DNA from: Arsenophonus sp052174455
Lineage (GTDB): Bacteria > Pseudomonadota > Gammaproteobacteria > Enterobacterales > Enterobacteriaceae
Length of the DNA stretch: 64,000 nt
Direction: 5' to 3'
NCBI GenBank assembly: GCA_052174455.1
Contig: JBQMRP010000071.1
Coordinates: forward strand, 227,149-291,148
This document shows, piece by piece, positions 54,690-63,881 of this stretch. Numbering within the stretch: position 1 is the stretch's first letter; each line of letters begins with the position of its first letter. The notes below the pieces were generated by a model. It was not told the origin of the DNA, made no database searches, and was given only the letters and a program-made list of their open reading frames with translations. Position numbers and translations under genes: made by a program.

Positions 54690-54822
54690 GTATTGCCTTA
54701 TTGCAATTAAGGCAATACATATCAGTATTTGTTTAATGATTTGTTGGGATATCCATCTTTAAGGTTTGTCTGATATCAACAAATATCAGATAATTAATGT
54801 CATGATGCAATCATTAAACAAA
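54690..54822. repeat. Cluster of perfect inverted repeats (possible structured RNA or site)
   Basis: Three structures: GTATTGCCTTA-7-TAAGGCAATAC (54690-54718, 11 bp); TTTGTTTAATGATT at 54728-54741 with its exact reverse complement at 54809-54822 (14 bp, enclosing 67 bases); and inside it TCTGATAT-6-ATATCAGA (54769-54790, 8 bp). Such exact pairing is unexpected in a region otherwise eroded beyond recognition. Confidence 0.45.
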
Positions 54823-54927
54823 TTCATCAAAAGTTGAGATTTTCTTGCTTAGTCTGTTCCTGGTTTTTCGGAAAGTGCGGTTTTATGTCTGAATTAGTAA
54901 TAATATCCGGTAATACCTAGAAAAATT

Positions 54928-54958
54928 AAGTCCTTTTTGTCTAGAAAAAGGATTTTTT
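54928..54958 (+). terminator. Factor-independent terminator
   Basis: TCCTTTTT-gtctag-AAAAAGGA, extended by G-T and A-T pairs to about 11 bp, followed by a run of six T. A classic intrinsic terminator for plus-strand transcription. It would end a transcript covering the inverted-repeat cluster just upstream; no gene is visible there. Confidence 0.6.
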
Positions 54959-55313
54959 ATCAAAAAAAAATTCATGAATCTTAAATTCTCTATTATATTA
55001 GAATGGGTTTTAGGTATACAAATTCTACTGTGTTTATCTTTTTATTTCTGTTTTTTCGTTTTTTTTTTTGAGTAAAGTTTTAATTTTTAGTATTACTGAT
55101 AAAATTTTCTAGCTTCACAAAGGTCGTGAGCAAACTTCCTTCAGTAAAAACTGAGGTAGTTTTCTTTATGTTTACATTGATTTTAATATAATTTATTTTT
55201 ACCTGTACGAAGTTTTGGTAATGTCGTAAACTGACTCTTATTTTACTCTTTGGTTCTTTATTTTCTTTTAGTTTTTAAAAATTTTGTAAACCGCTATCGG
55301 TAGTCTTTATTGG

Positions 55314-56697
55314 GAGGTATACTTATTTCTGGTATATAGAAAATTTAAGATGGATGGCGTATGCTGCCTGATTGATTTTATGGATAATTTCAACAATAGA
55401 GAGATGATATGCAACGAAAAAGCCTCTCTTATAGAGGTAGACGCGAAACCAGATATTATCCTCTCGTCTCTTGCATAAACTCCATCCCTAATCCTACTAG
55501 GAAGCTGATAGCACCGCTGTTAAGGCGGATCTCAAATTCATGCTGCAAGAACATGCTGAATACTGAATTGTCAACGAAGATTATGCCATAGTTTTCTGTA
55601 ATGGTATTTACTCCAACAAACCATGCAGAACTAGTATTGGCGATTTTGAGATAAAATACCTAAGGCCAAGGATCGTAATGGTAATGAAATATACTTCAAC
55701 AGCTCCTTGCTGCTACCTTATCTGAAGCGTACGAAATCATCAAAAAAAATTATTACCCATCACTTGTACTTGTGATCTATGAGCCATTAACCACCAATGA
55801 TTTTTATGAAAATCTAGGGTTTCTCGATGAGAGAGTAGATGATTTTCTCTATCAATATCATCAAGCAAACTGAAACAGTAATAGCTTAAAAAGTGCAGGC
55901 AAGGTAGTTATCTTTGCGTAATTTAAGCGATATATCTAACGTTTATTTCTGAGTTCATGGCGTATAATCATCCTTGCCTGCTATTTATTATTCACGTTAC
56001 TCCACATGAGCCTATGGAGTTCATTGCGTCCGAATATGCTTATATAGTCAAAAAGCGTATTGGCCTGAACTTCTAGATAGCCGTGAAGGTTGTGCTTTAA
56101 CCATATTCCTGGCTTGCTAGAGTAGTGGAACCCGGTGCTATTATCTTTTAGAATGCAACGATAAAGATATTTTCAGACACGTAGAATCAATGTTCTTGGG
56201 TACATAAAATAGATGATGCGCTAACTTTACTCCACAAAGGCATACAACCGAAAGTTAAGGTGAGCTGCGTGCGGAAGAATTTGATGACAGAGAGTGGCGA
56301 TTTCACTAACAAACCCATTGATATTTTATTGCAAAGTTTTCAGCGTATCATCCAGGAATGAAGAAGCTGGAGAATATTCAAAAAAAAAGAATATTTGGCA
56401 TTCTATGTCTTGCCGTAAATGCACTGGGCGTCAATAAGAACTATCAATCTGATTGAATTAGTTTTATGATATTGTGAGACTACGAAGCTGAGGTACGAAG
56501 CACTATAGTTTTAGAAAAACAACTATTTCAATGTTATTTAAGTTGCTCCCATCTGCTAAGAAAATCTGGATCCGACTCAGGGGATTTAACTATGATTATA
56601 CTGGTAAACAACATCTAATTTAAAAATGGAAAACAAGTTCATAAAGTATGAGAGTGGAAGATATCCTAATCACATATACCAGATTTACCAATAACTC
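55314..56697 (+). mobile_element. IS256-family relic, full length (copy I)
   Basis: About 1384 bp; left end TATACTTATTTCTGG, right end CAGATTTACCAATAACTC. Plus-strand transposase debris in mixed frames, including LIDFMDNFNNREMIC near the start and a C-terminal patch. The open frame 55409-55591 is part of it. Confidence 0.75.
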
Positions 56698-57360
56698 CTT
56701 TTTCGCGTGTCCGGTAAAATCTTTCGTTATCAATGTTTAACAACAGACATTTCTTGATAACCTTTTATTAAGAAAAAATTATGTAAGGAAATAATTGTCG
56801 ATAAGAAATAAACAGTTTTTTATTATTGCTTAACTGCTAAGATATTAATCGTATGATCATAGCCATATTGGCAGTGATCTTGCTGCTATTAAAGGCTTTT
56901 AATTAATCCTATTTTGCATGTTTATCTCAAAAAAAAAAGAAAAATATTTTTAGTGCCACAATCAGTTGTTAACTTCTTAGCGTATACTGTTTTTCTGAAA
57001 ATAAGAACAGCATGAACGGTGCTCAGGTAATCGTCTTATATTTTTCTTATAATTATTGTATGATTTCTAGTGTTTTACCGCATGTCATTTTGTGGTGCTT
57101 ATTTATATACTGATGAAGCTTTATTAGATTAAATGGCAATAACGGCGCAGTTTTTTGTCTATTAGTGCTGTCACAATATCTAGCATTTTGTTCTTCACAG
57201 AATTTTGCAACCTGTTTATCAAAATCTTTATCAATTAAGTGTTTTTATCATCTGGAGTATTTTTATTAACTGTCTGGTCCTCTTGGATCGTTATATAGAT
57301 TCTCTCCGTCAAGTCCTATTTATAGCAAGATGACTATTGATTAATATGTTTGATTGTAAA
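56698..57360. other. Gap between relics, nothing firm
   Basis: A minus-strand stretch near 57120-57260 reads coherently (LIDKDFDKQVAKFCEEQNAR) and may be the end of a dead gene that I cannot name. The rest is featureless. Confidence 0.3.
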
Positions 57361-58115
57361 AATATAATAATGATTACTAGGGCTCCAAATAGTCAGACAA
57401 CTTCACATCTAAATCAAAATTGCTATTTATGTCAGCAAAAGTCTGCATCTACTTTGAATAAGCGTTATGTAGGATATCTAAACTTACTGTTACTAAAAGA
57501 AAGATGAGATCATCTTGATGATCACAGCCATATTTCCTATCGTTTGCTGCCGACACTGTTACTTTCTAAAAAAGCTGAAGTCGGTTCCGCTTTTGTGAAA
57601 AACATTATCTTCCTCTTGTTAATTTACTAGCAGTTCTCTATGCAAATTTCTTGAACTCATTACATCTTAATGAGCCTTTGATCCCTATTTATATAGGGTG
57701 TTATTAGTGGGGAATTTTCATGAAATGAGGCAGGTAATTCCAGAAGCCTGAAGTATAAAGCATTCAAAAGTTACGCGTCCGCTTATCTGAACGTAAATAT
57801 AAAATATTCTTCGAAAATGTCAAACTAAACTTCACGACGTTACATTTTTGTAGGCATAACAACTGACACACTCTATGGTTTTTATCTGTCTTGGCAATAC
57901 TAAGACCGCGGCTGATTCTTGTCTGTTCTTATATGATCTTAATCGATATCCACTATATCTATCCATTAGATAATTACAGATTACTTTTTGTCCTACAAAA
58001 CGTTAAACTATCAAAAAACATGAATTTCGCCCCTTTGCTGTACAGAGCTTGGTATAGAACACCGACTTATCACTCCGATGCATCCTCAAATAAATTGTAT
58101 GATCTAGCGATTTAA
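57361..58115 (+). mobile_element. IS481-family transposase relic
   Basis: Starts near ATG 57370 (MITRAPNSQTTSHLNQ) and runs in mixed frames through YKAFKSYASAYLNVNIKYSS then KMSN and SRRYIFVGI (compare AFKxYEPGYxHVDVKYLPQM and RRYLFVAID of IS481). It ends with LCCTELGIEHRLITPMHPQI then NCMI (compare LCxxLGIEHRLTPPxxPQTNGMVERF), which contains the last steps of the DDE core. The residue order follows the family over about 200 codons. The open frame at 57891-58115 is one of its shifted frames. Only one copy was seen in the window. Confidence 0.75.
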
Positions 58116-58494
58116 TAGATACATTAAAGATATACTGTAAAAATCATCTTTTCAATTTTACTCAAGAGCTTAAGATCATTGTGTGTTGATATATTTAACT
58201 GTACAATCAGGAATTACTCAATCAGTATTGAGTAGTAAAACTCCATTGCAGTCTATATAAAATTGCTTCAAAGTTAAATTTGAATTTTCAAAAAAAATCA
58301 TATTCTTTTCAAGAAGTGAAACTTAGATGCAATTTTTTATGAACATTAATACTGTAAAGAGTAACGCTGACATTAAAATTTTTAGAATTAAGTAAACGTC
58401 AAAGGTAATATAATAAAGAATTGCCATTAATGGCAACAGTAAAAATTTAATGATTTTCAAATGAAAAATAAGTAACAACTAACGAAAGGTCATA

Positions 58495-58638
58495 ATGACC
58501 ACTTATGAGTTACTTAAATTATTTATAGATAGAGTTAATAATATCATTAGAGATAAGCTGAACAGAGTTATCAATATTGGAGTTACCGTCGGCCAGATTT
58601 TTAGCGATCCACTCAGTCCACAATTAAGTTGTAGTTAA
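58495..58638 (+). CDS. Small open frame of unknown nature
   Basis: 47 codons starting MTTYELLKLFIDRVNNIIRD and ending SPQLSCS. AAAGGT stands 5 bases before the ATG, a better ribosome site than many real genes here have. The composition is protein-like (amphipathic helix, balanced charge), and it is followed by a hairpin 42 bases downstream. I do not recognise it. It could be a real small protein, or the surviving start of a dead gene. Confidence 0.3.
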   Translation: MTTYELLKLFIDRVNNIIRDKLNRVINIGVTVGQIFSDPLSPQLSCS

Positions 58639-58680
58639 ATTACGACATTAAAAATACACTCGTGGTATATATCTACCTTA

Positions 58681-58699
58681 ATCTCTCTAAGAGAGAGAT
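58681..58699. repeat. Perfect 8-bp hairpin upstream of typA
   Basis: ATCTCTCT-aag-AGAGAGAT with a 3-base loop, followed by AATTCC. No T tract of note, so it is a weak terminator candidate for the small open frame upstream, or a structure in the typA leader. Confidence 0.35.
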
Positions 58700-58898
58700 A
58701 ATTCCAACACCTGATTTATCAGATACAATTAAATTAAGCTATAATGCATAATTTCTTCTTTTGTCAATAGGTATTGTTAGGTTATACTTTAGTTTCATTA
58801 AAATAGGTTAATGTTACTGGCTAAGAATTAAGTAATTTTTATTTCTCTCCATCTGACATATTCATATTACTCTTTTAAAACCGTAGAAATAAGATTAT

Positions 58899-60728
58899 AT
58901 GTTATTAAATATCAATGATTTAAGAAATATCGCCATCATAGCCCACATCGATCATGGGAAAACGACATTGGTTGATAAATTATTACAACAATCTGGCACC
59001 TTTGGTGAACGTAATAATCTTGATGAACGTGTAATGGATTCCAATGATTTAGAAAAAGAACGTGGCATCACGATCTTAGCAAAAAATACCGCCATAAAAT
59101 GGCATAATTATCAAATTAATATTGTTGATACGCCAGGGCATGCTGATTTTGGCGGTGAAGTTGAACGGGTTATGTCAATGGTTGACAATGTATTGCTATT
59201 GGTTGATGCTATGGAAGGCCCGATGCCGCAAACCTGCTTTGTTACTAAAAAAGCTTTTGCTCATGGTTTAAAACCGATCGTGGTAGTCAATAAAATTGAT
59301 CGTCCAAGCGTAAGACCTGATTGGGTTATTGATCAAGTTTTTGATCTGTTTGTCAGCTTAGAAGCAACTGATGAACAACTAGATTTCCCTATCATTTACG
59401 CTTCAGCCTTAAATGGTATTGCTGGAACTGATTATAATGATATGGCTACAGATATGACACCACTCTACGAAGCAATTATAAAGTATGTTACTCCTCCGCA
59501 AGTTGATATAGGAGGCGCTTTCCAAATGCAAATATCTCAGCTTGATTACAATAATTATTTGGGTGTTATTGGTATTGGTCGCATTAAGCGTGGTGCAGTA
59601 AAGCCAAATCAAACAATCACTATTGTTAATAGTAAAGGTAAAAGATGCAGTGGTAAAGTGGGTAAGGTATTAACGCATTTAGGATTAAAGCGTATCGATT
59701 CTCAGATTGCTGAAGCCGGTGATATTATTGCCTTAACAGGGTTGGGGGAATTAAATATCTCAGATACCTTATGTGATCCGAATAACATTGAACCATTACC
59801 AGCATTATCTGTTGATGAGCCAACGGTAAGTATGTATTTCTGTGTTAATACCTCACCGTTTTGTAGTCGTGAAGGAAAATATGTTACTTCCCGTCAAATT
59901 TTAGATCGCCTGGAAAAAGAGTTAGTACATAATGTTGCGTTACGTGTAGAAGAGACTGAGGATCCAGATGCTTTCCGTGTTTCCGGTCGTGGTGAACTTC
60001 ATCTTTCGGTATTGATTGAAAACATGCGTCGTGAAGGATTTGAATTAGCTGTTTCTCGACCTAAAGTTATTTTCCGTGAATTTGAAGGTCGTAAACAGGA
60101 ACCTTTTGAACAGGTTACACTCAATGTTGAAGAGCAACATCAAGGCGATGTTATGATCGCATTAGGTAAACGTAAAGGTGAAGTGCGCGATATGTTATCT
60201 GATAGTAAAGGACGCGTGCGTCTTGATTATATTATTCCAAGTCGTGGACTAATTGGTTTTCGAACTGAATTTATGATGATGACATCAGGGACTGGTTTGC
60301 TATATGCAACTTTTAGTCATTATAATGATATACGTCCTGGTGAAATTGGTCGTCGACAAAATGGCGTTATAATTTCAAATTGTCAAGGTAAAGCGGTAGC
60401 TTATGCGCTTTATAGTTTACAAGATCACGGTAAGTTATTTCTTGGTCATGGTGCTGAAGTATATGAAGGACAAATTATTGGTATCCATTCTCGCTCTAAT
60501 GATTTAACTGTTAACTGTTTAACTAGTAAAAAATTAACCAATGTGCGTGTATCAGGAACAGATGAAGCTACAACTTTATCTCCACCGGTTAAAAAAACAT
60601 TAGAACAGGCATTAGAGTTTATCGATGATGATGAATTAGTGGAGATTACACCACAATCAATTCGTTTAAGGAAACGCTATTTAACAGAAAATGATCGCCG
60701 TCGTGCTTACAGAAATAAAAAAGTTTAA
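58899..60728 (+). CDS. typA: Ribosome-associated GTPase TypA/BipA
   Basis: 609 residues (607 in E. coli). Translation-factor GTPase related to EF-G and LepA that assists 50S assembly and growth under stress or cold. G-domain motifs are intact: AHIDHGKT (P loop), RGITI, DTPGH and NKID. The C-terminal region with GRGELHLSVLIENMRREGFE, GTGLLYATFSHYND and SRSNDLTVN is conserved. Start ATG at 58899 has a weak ribosome site; an internal start at LRNIAIIAH would lack one. Isolated from any operon here. Confidence 0.96.
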   Translation: MLLNINDLRNIAIIAHIDHGKTTLVDKLLQQSGTFGERNNLDERVMDSNDLEKERGITILAKNTAIKWHNYQINIVDTPGHADFGGEVERVMSMVDNVLLLVDAMEGPMPQTCFVTKKAFAHGLKPIVVVNKIDRPSVRPDWVIDQVFDLFVSLEATDEQLDFPIIYASALNGIAGTDYNDMATDMTPLYEAIIKYVTPPQVDIGGAFQMQISQLDYNNYLGVIGIGRIKRGAVKPNQTITIVNSKGKRCSGKVGKVLTHLGLKRIDSQIAEAGDIIALTGLGELNISDTLCDPNNIEPLPALSVDEPTVSMYFCVNTSPFCSREGKYVTSRQILDRLEKELVHNVALRVEETEDPDAFRVSGRGELHLSVLIENMRREGFELAVSRPKVIFREFEGRKQEPFEQVTLNVEEQHQGDVMIALGKRKGEVRDMLSDSKGRVRLDYIIPSRGLIGFRTEFMMMTSGTGLLYATFSHYNDIRPGEIGRRQNGVIISNCQGKAVAYALYSLQDHGKLFLGHGAEVYEGQIIGIHSRSNDLTVNCLTSKKLTNVRVSGTDEATTLSPPVKKTLEQALEFIDDDELVEITPQSIRLRKRYLTENDRRRAYRNKKV

Positions 60729-61123
60729 ATAACAAAAATGTTTAATTTTATATAAATCAAAGTAATGAATTTATGTATTTGTTTTTTTAATTATTAATTG
60801 CAAAATTAGATTGCTATTTAGTATGGTGATAATAGTTTACTGTCAGATGATGCATCTCGCAAATATCTTAAAAATTGAATCAATGAGATGTGCGATTATC
60901 ATATTTTGATTAGAATCCCAGATTACTAAAAAATATTATTTTTATTTGATAAACATCAATAAATCTACTTATATAAAACATAAATAGTTTTTTATATTAA
61001 GTAATAATTATGCTACATAATACCCTAAATATATTTACAAAAATTAAGCATCTGTTTTCAGATTAGTTAATTTTTATCTAAATATTTTCTATTAATTTTT
61101 TAATAGGGAATTTTAAACTAAAA
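60729..61123. other. Gap after typA, nothing identified
   Basis: AT-rich; an imperfect inverted repeat (GCATCTC near 60853 with GAGATGTGC near 60885) could act as the typA terminator. No gene relic recognised. Confidence 0.3.
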
Positions 61124-61232
61124 TGAGTTATTACTGAATCTTGTGCATGATGCTGAAGTTACACTCTGATATTTCATGAATCTGTTCTTCATAATTAAAT
61201 TAGGTGTTGTTTATTACTAATAGGGGTTAGCA
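61124..61232 (-). mobile_element. IS256-family right-end fragment (copy K)
   Basis: Starts GAGTTATTACTGAATC and runs about 110 bp in reverse orientation before it meets a plus-strand fragment of the same element at 61233. Head-to-head scar. Confidence 0.6.
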
Positions 61233-61255
61233 GCATCCAATTTAAGGATGAAGAA
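61233..61255 (+). mobile_element. IS256-family fragment, left of an IS91-type insertion (copy L)
   Basis: CATCCAATTTAAGGATGAAG matches the 3' region of the IS256 copies (for example 1495-1515). The continuation of the same element appears at 63216, on the other side of an IS91-type relic. Confidence 0.45.
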
Positions 61256-63215
61256 AACGTAGAATAGTATAGTGTGAACGCCGTAACTATGCTGTTTTGA
61301 GGATGTTTATGATCTAAATACTATTTTTACTCTGCGATATATTAATTTTTTAGGAATTCAGCTATATGGATAGGAATAAATCTCCTAAAAAGTATAAACC
61401 GGATAAATCAGGAATATAACACACAACTTTATATGTTAAATGCCTGTTTACACAAAGTATTTTGTAATCTTCTTTTCTCCAAATTAAAAAAAAGACAGGC
61501 CGATTGAATTTTTATGACAGTCAAAAAGAGACTGTGCAGCAATTCATACAATTCTTTATCCACAATGTTTGACACGCAAGTATTCCCTGCTTTTACTTAC
61601 AATTATCTGATATTTTAAACAACGCTCAGGCCAAGTTAATGACGCTGATAAAATTGCATTGAGAAGTGATAATGGAAAATATATTTTCCGATGAATTCTT
61701 CTCTTACTAGAGAAGAAGGAATAATTCCTGTCTCTTTTCGCCTACTGGAGCAAACATAAAGATAACCTGACAGATAGACCTGAGAAATGCAGACAGGATG
61801 ACGATTACTATTTATCTAGAAAGATATTCAGAGAGTAATTTACTTACATATATATCTCTTCCGCTAAACTAAACTGGTTTTCACCATTTGGACGGCTGTA
61901 GAATAACTTTCTTAAAAAACACGGTGAAAATATCAACTTATAAATTAATCGATGCTATCGAGTGAATATTTACTTGCGAAAGTTATATCATGGGCTTTGC
62001 TTACCGACTCTATTGCTATGTCTCTCCTGAATGCGTATTCCCACCGCTATTTTTGTCAAAGCTATAAGTTAAAAAGCCTACAGATCATACGGAATCAAAT
62101 CTACTGAACAGTGTTTAGCGTAGAGATTTATATTTTTTAACTACAAGTGGTAACACATTGCTTTCACTATGTCCATCTTCTTTAGATTTTTTCAACAATA
62201 ACTGACCGCTACTCAATACTTTATTTTGCACTCGCTACTCGCACTATCCTAAAGCAGGCATACAAATATGGTATTGAAATTAATATTTTTTTTGCCTTGC
62301 ATGCTTATGGTTCACAACTCAATTAATATCTGCATGTTCATGTCTCAGTCATTCATGTTAGTCTGGATATTAAACATCCTGTATTGTTGGTAGTTTTTCT
62401 TAAAAAAAAAGCGATCGAAGAAATCTAGTGAGGCGCTGTCATCCGACTGTTGCGTTACAGCGATGAGATGATAAATTATAAGTTTTCTGGTCTTTATATA
62501 TCTACGCTAGAAGAAGTGGTGATGTCACCTGAAGAAGGAACTGTACGAAGATTACTGGAAAGTGCATTTCGCTAAAAAACAAAATGAGTTTGCCGTAGTG
62601 TAAAATACTTCTAATGATACCTTAAATGTTTTGGTAAATCACCCCTGCGTTAAAACTGCAGCATTACAGCAACTGAGAGTAATTGTATATAATTATAGAT
62701 GATCAAACTCAATAGTAACTGTAGCAACAGATCACGATCTCCTTCGATAATGTAGGAAGAGATAATTGGGTACTACATTAGACATATTCCGGCTAGAAAT
62801 TTTAAATAGTGCGTTACTATGGTTTCTTGTTGAATTGTAAACGAAGTATACTATTACCGAAGTTGTATAAAGAATTGAAAATGATAATCCGAAAAAAACT
62901 TACTTCATCGTTTTGATGAAAAGATTCTTATCACAGATCTGTACAAATATTCTGTGTGGTGACGACTATTTTTACCGACGCTCAGGATTGGTAAACAATC
63001 AATAAAATTGAGTCATAAAGAATACATATAATAAAAACAAAGCTTATTAAGCTAAATCCTAGAATTAATGTTTAATATTAGTATTTTACCTCAAAGAATA
63101 CACAATTGAATAAAATTTGAACCTACAATAGGCCAGTAAATTGATTCTATTTCTTTTTAGGAAAAATTGATAGCTTTGATCCGCTCTTAAAGAACGATTA
63201 AATTTTCTAAACTAT
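61256..63215 (+). mobile_element. IS91-family element relic with upstream module (copy Q5)
   Basis: 61256-61850 is the shared upstream module. From about 61912 the broken IS91-type transposase follows. In order: LKKHGENINL (compare LKRHWDNY), a decayed CKSRFC zinc region near 62050, HIAFTMSIFFRFFQQ (compare HITFTMPDTLWSFFQYN), YGIEINIFFALHAYG and LHVHVSV (the HUH-type histidine motif region). Next are YWKVHFAKK, YYGFL-like MVSC and DLYKYSV near the end. The right end TTTTCTAAACTAT at 63215 is followed directly by GAAC (GTTC on the other strand), a known type of IS91 target. Confidence 0.68.
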
Positions 63216-63282
63216 GAACAAATTCATGAAGCATCAGAATATAGTGTAGCCTAACTGCTATAACTATATTTGCTAATAACTC
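63216..63282 (+). mobile_element. IS256-family right end (copy L, continued)
   Basis: GAACAAATTCATGAAGCATC through TGCTAATAACTC, the last 67 bases of the IS256-type element. It ends 30 bases before the ybjG start, so it forms the immediate upstream region of that gene. Confidence 0.65.
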
Positions 63283-63311
63283 AGAATGCATATTTAATGA
63301 GGGGGTTTACT

Positions 63312-63881
63312 TTGCTAAATGATATTAATTTAAGTTTGTTTAGTTTTATTAATGCCACTTCAACTGCATCAATTAGTACGCTAACATTAGCAATTTTTTT
63401 GGCTAAACGACTCATTCTCATATTTCCCTTAATTGTTATTGTCTTCTGGCTTTTTGTATCATCGAAAAATTTAGTTTGTCAAAGAGTGTTTGTCTGCAAA
63501 ACTGCTTTTGCAGTTATTATAGGTTTAGTTATTTCCGGTTCTATTGGTGTAATTTTCCCACAATATCGACCTTTTATGTTGGGGATAGGCCAACATTTTC
63601 TTGCTCATGCTCCGACACCATCATTTCCGAGTAATCATGCTACTATTGCTTTTACCTTCTCTTTTAGCTTTTTATTTTGGTTAAGAAATTGGATTGGGCT
63701 ATTGTTATTTACGCTGCCTTTTACAATTGGATGGGCGAGAATTTTTCTTGGTGTACATTGGCCTTTAGATATGGCAGGCGCATTTTTAGTAGCGATTATA
63801 GCTTGTGGAATTAGCCAAATAATCTGGAAAATTAGTGCCCATAAGTTATTACCATTTATAATAAAAGCTTATAAAATCTAA
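63312..63881 (+). CDS. ybjG: Undecaprenyl-pyrophosphate phosphatase, PAP2 type
   Basis: 189 residues from TTG at 63312 (198 in E. coli YbjG). AGGGGG lies 6 bases upstream and the N-terminus LNDINLSLFSFINAT aligns with LENLNLSLFSLINAT; ATG at 63297 and TTG at 63270 are longer options, the last lying inside an IS end. Five to six membrane helices; PAP2 motifs: QYRPF, PSNH (about residues 111-114) and ARIFLGVHWPLDM with the catalytic His and Asp. It recycles the lipid carrier for peptidoglycan. The C-terminus ends about 13 residues earlier than E. coli, with the stop codon at the very edge of an IS256 right end. Confidence 0.9.
   Translation: MLNDINLSLFSFINATSTASISTLTLAIFLAKRLILIFPLIVIVFWLFVSSKNLVCQRVFVCKTAFAVIIGLVISGSIGVIFPQYRPFMLGIGQHFLAHAPTPSFPSNHATIAFTFSFSFLFWLRNWIGLLLFTLPFTIGWARIFLGVHWPLDMAGAFLVAIIACGISQIIWKISAHKLLPFIIKAYKI

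Larger units (their letters stand above)
54460..55313. other. AT-rich intergenic stretch with clustered stem-loops
   Basis: No coding relic recognised; tdk, the E. coli neighbour of hns, is not visible. The stretch contains several strong inverted repeats between 54690 and 54958, listed separately. The rest (54970-55310) is AT-rich filler up to an IS256 relic. Confidence 0.4.
58116..58898. other. Upstream region of typA
   Basis: E. coli has glnA divergent from typA; no glnA is traceable. The stretch holds a 47-codon open frame (58495-58638) and a short perfect hairpin (58681-58699), both listed separately. The typA promoter should be in the last 200 bases. Confidence 0.35.

Noticed and set aside
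57891..58115. 74-codon open frame as a gene
   Set aside because: A shifted frame over the IS481 relic; the real motif is read in another frame.
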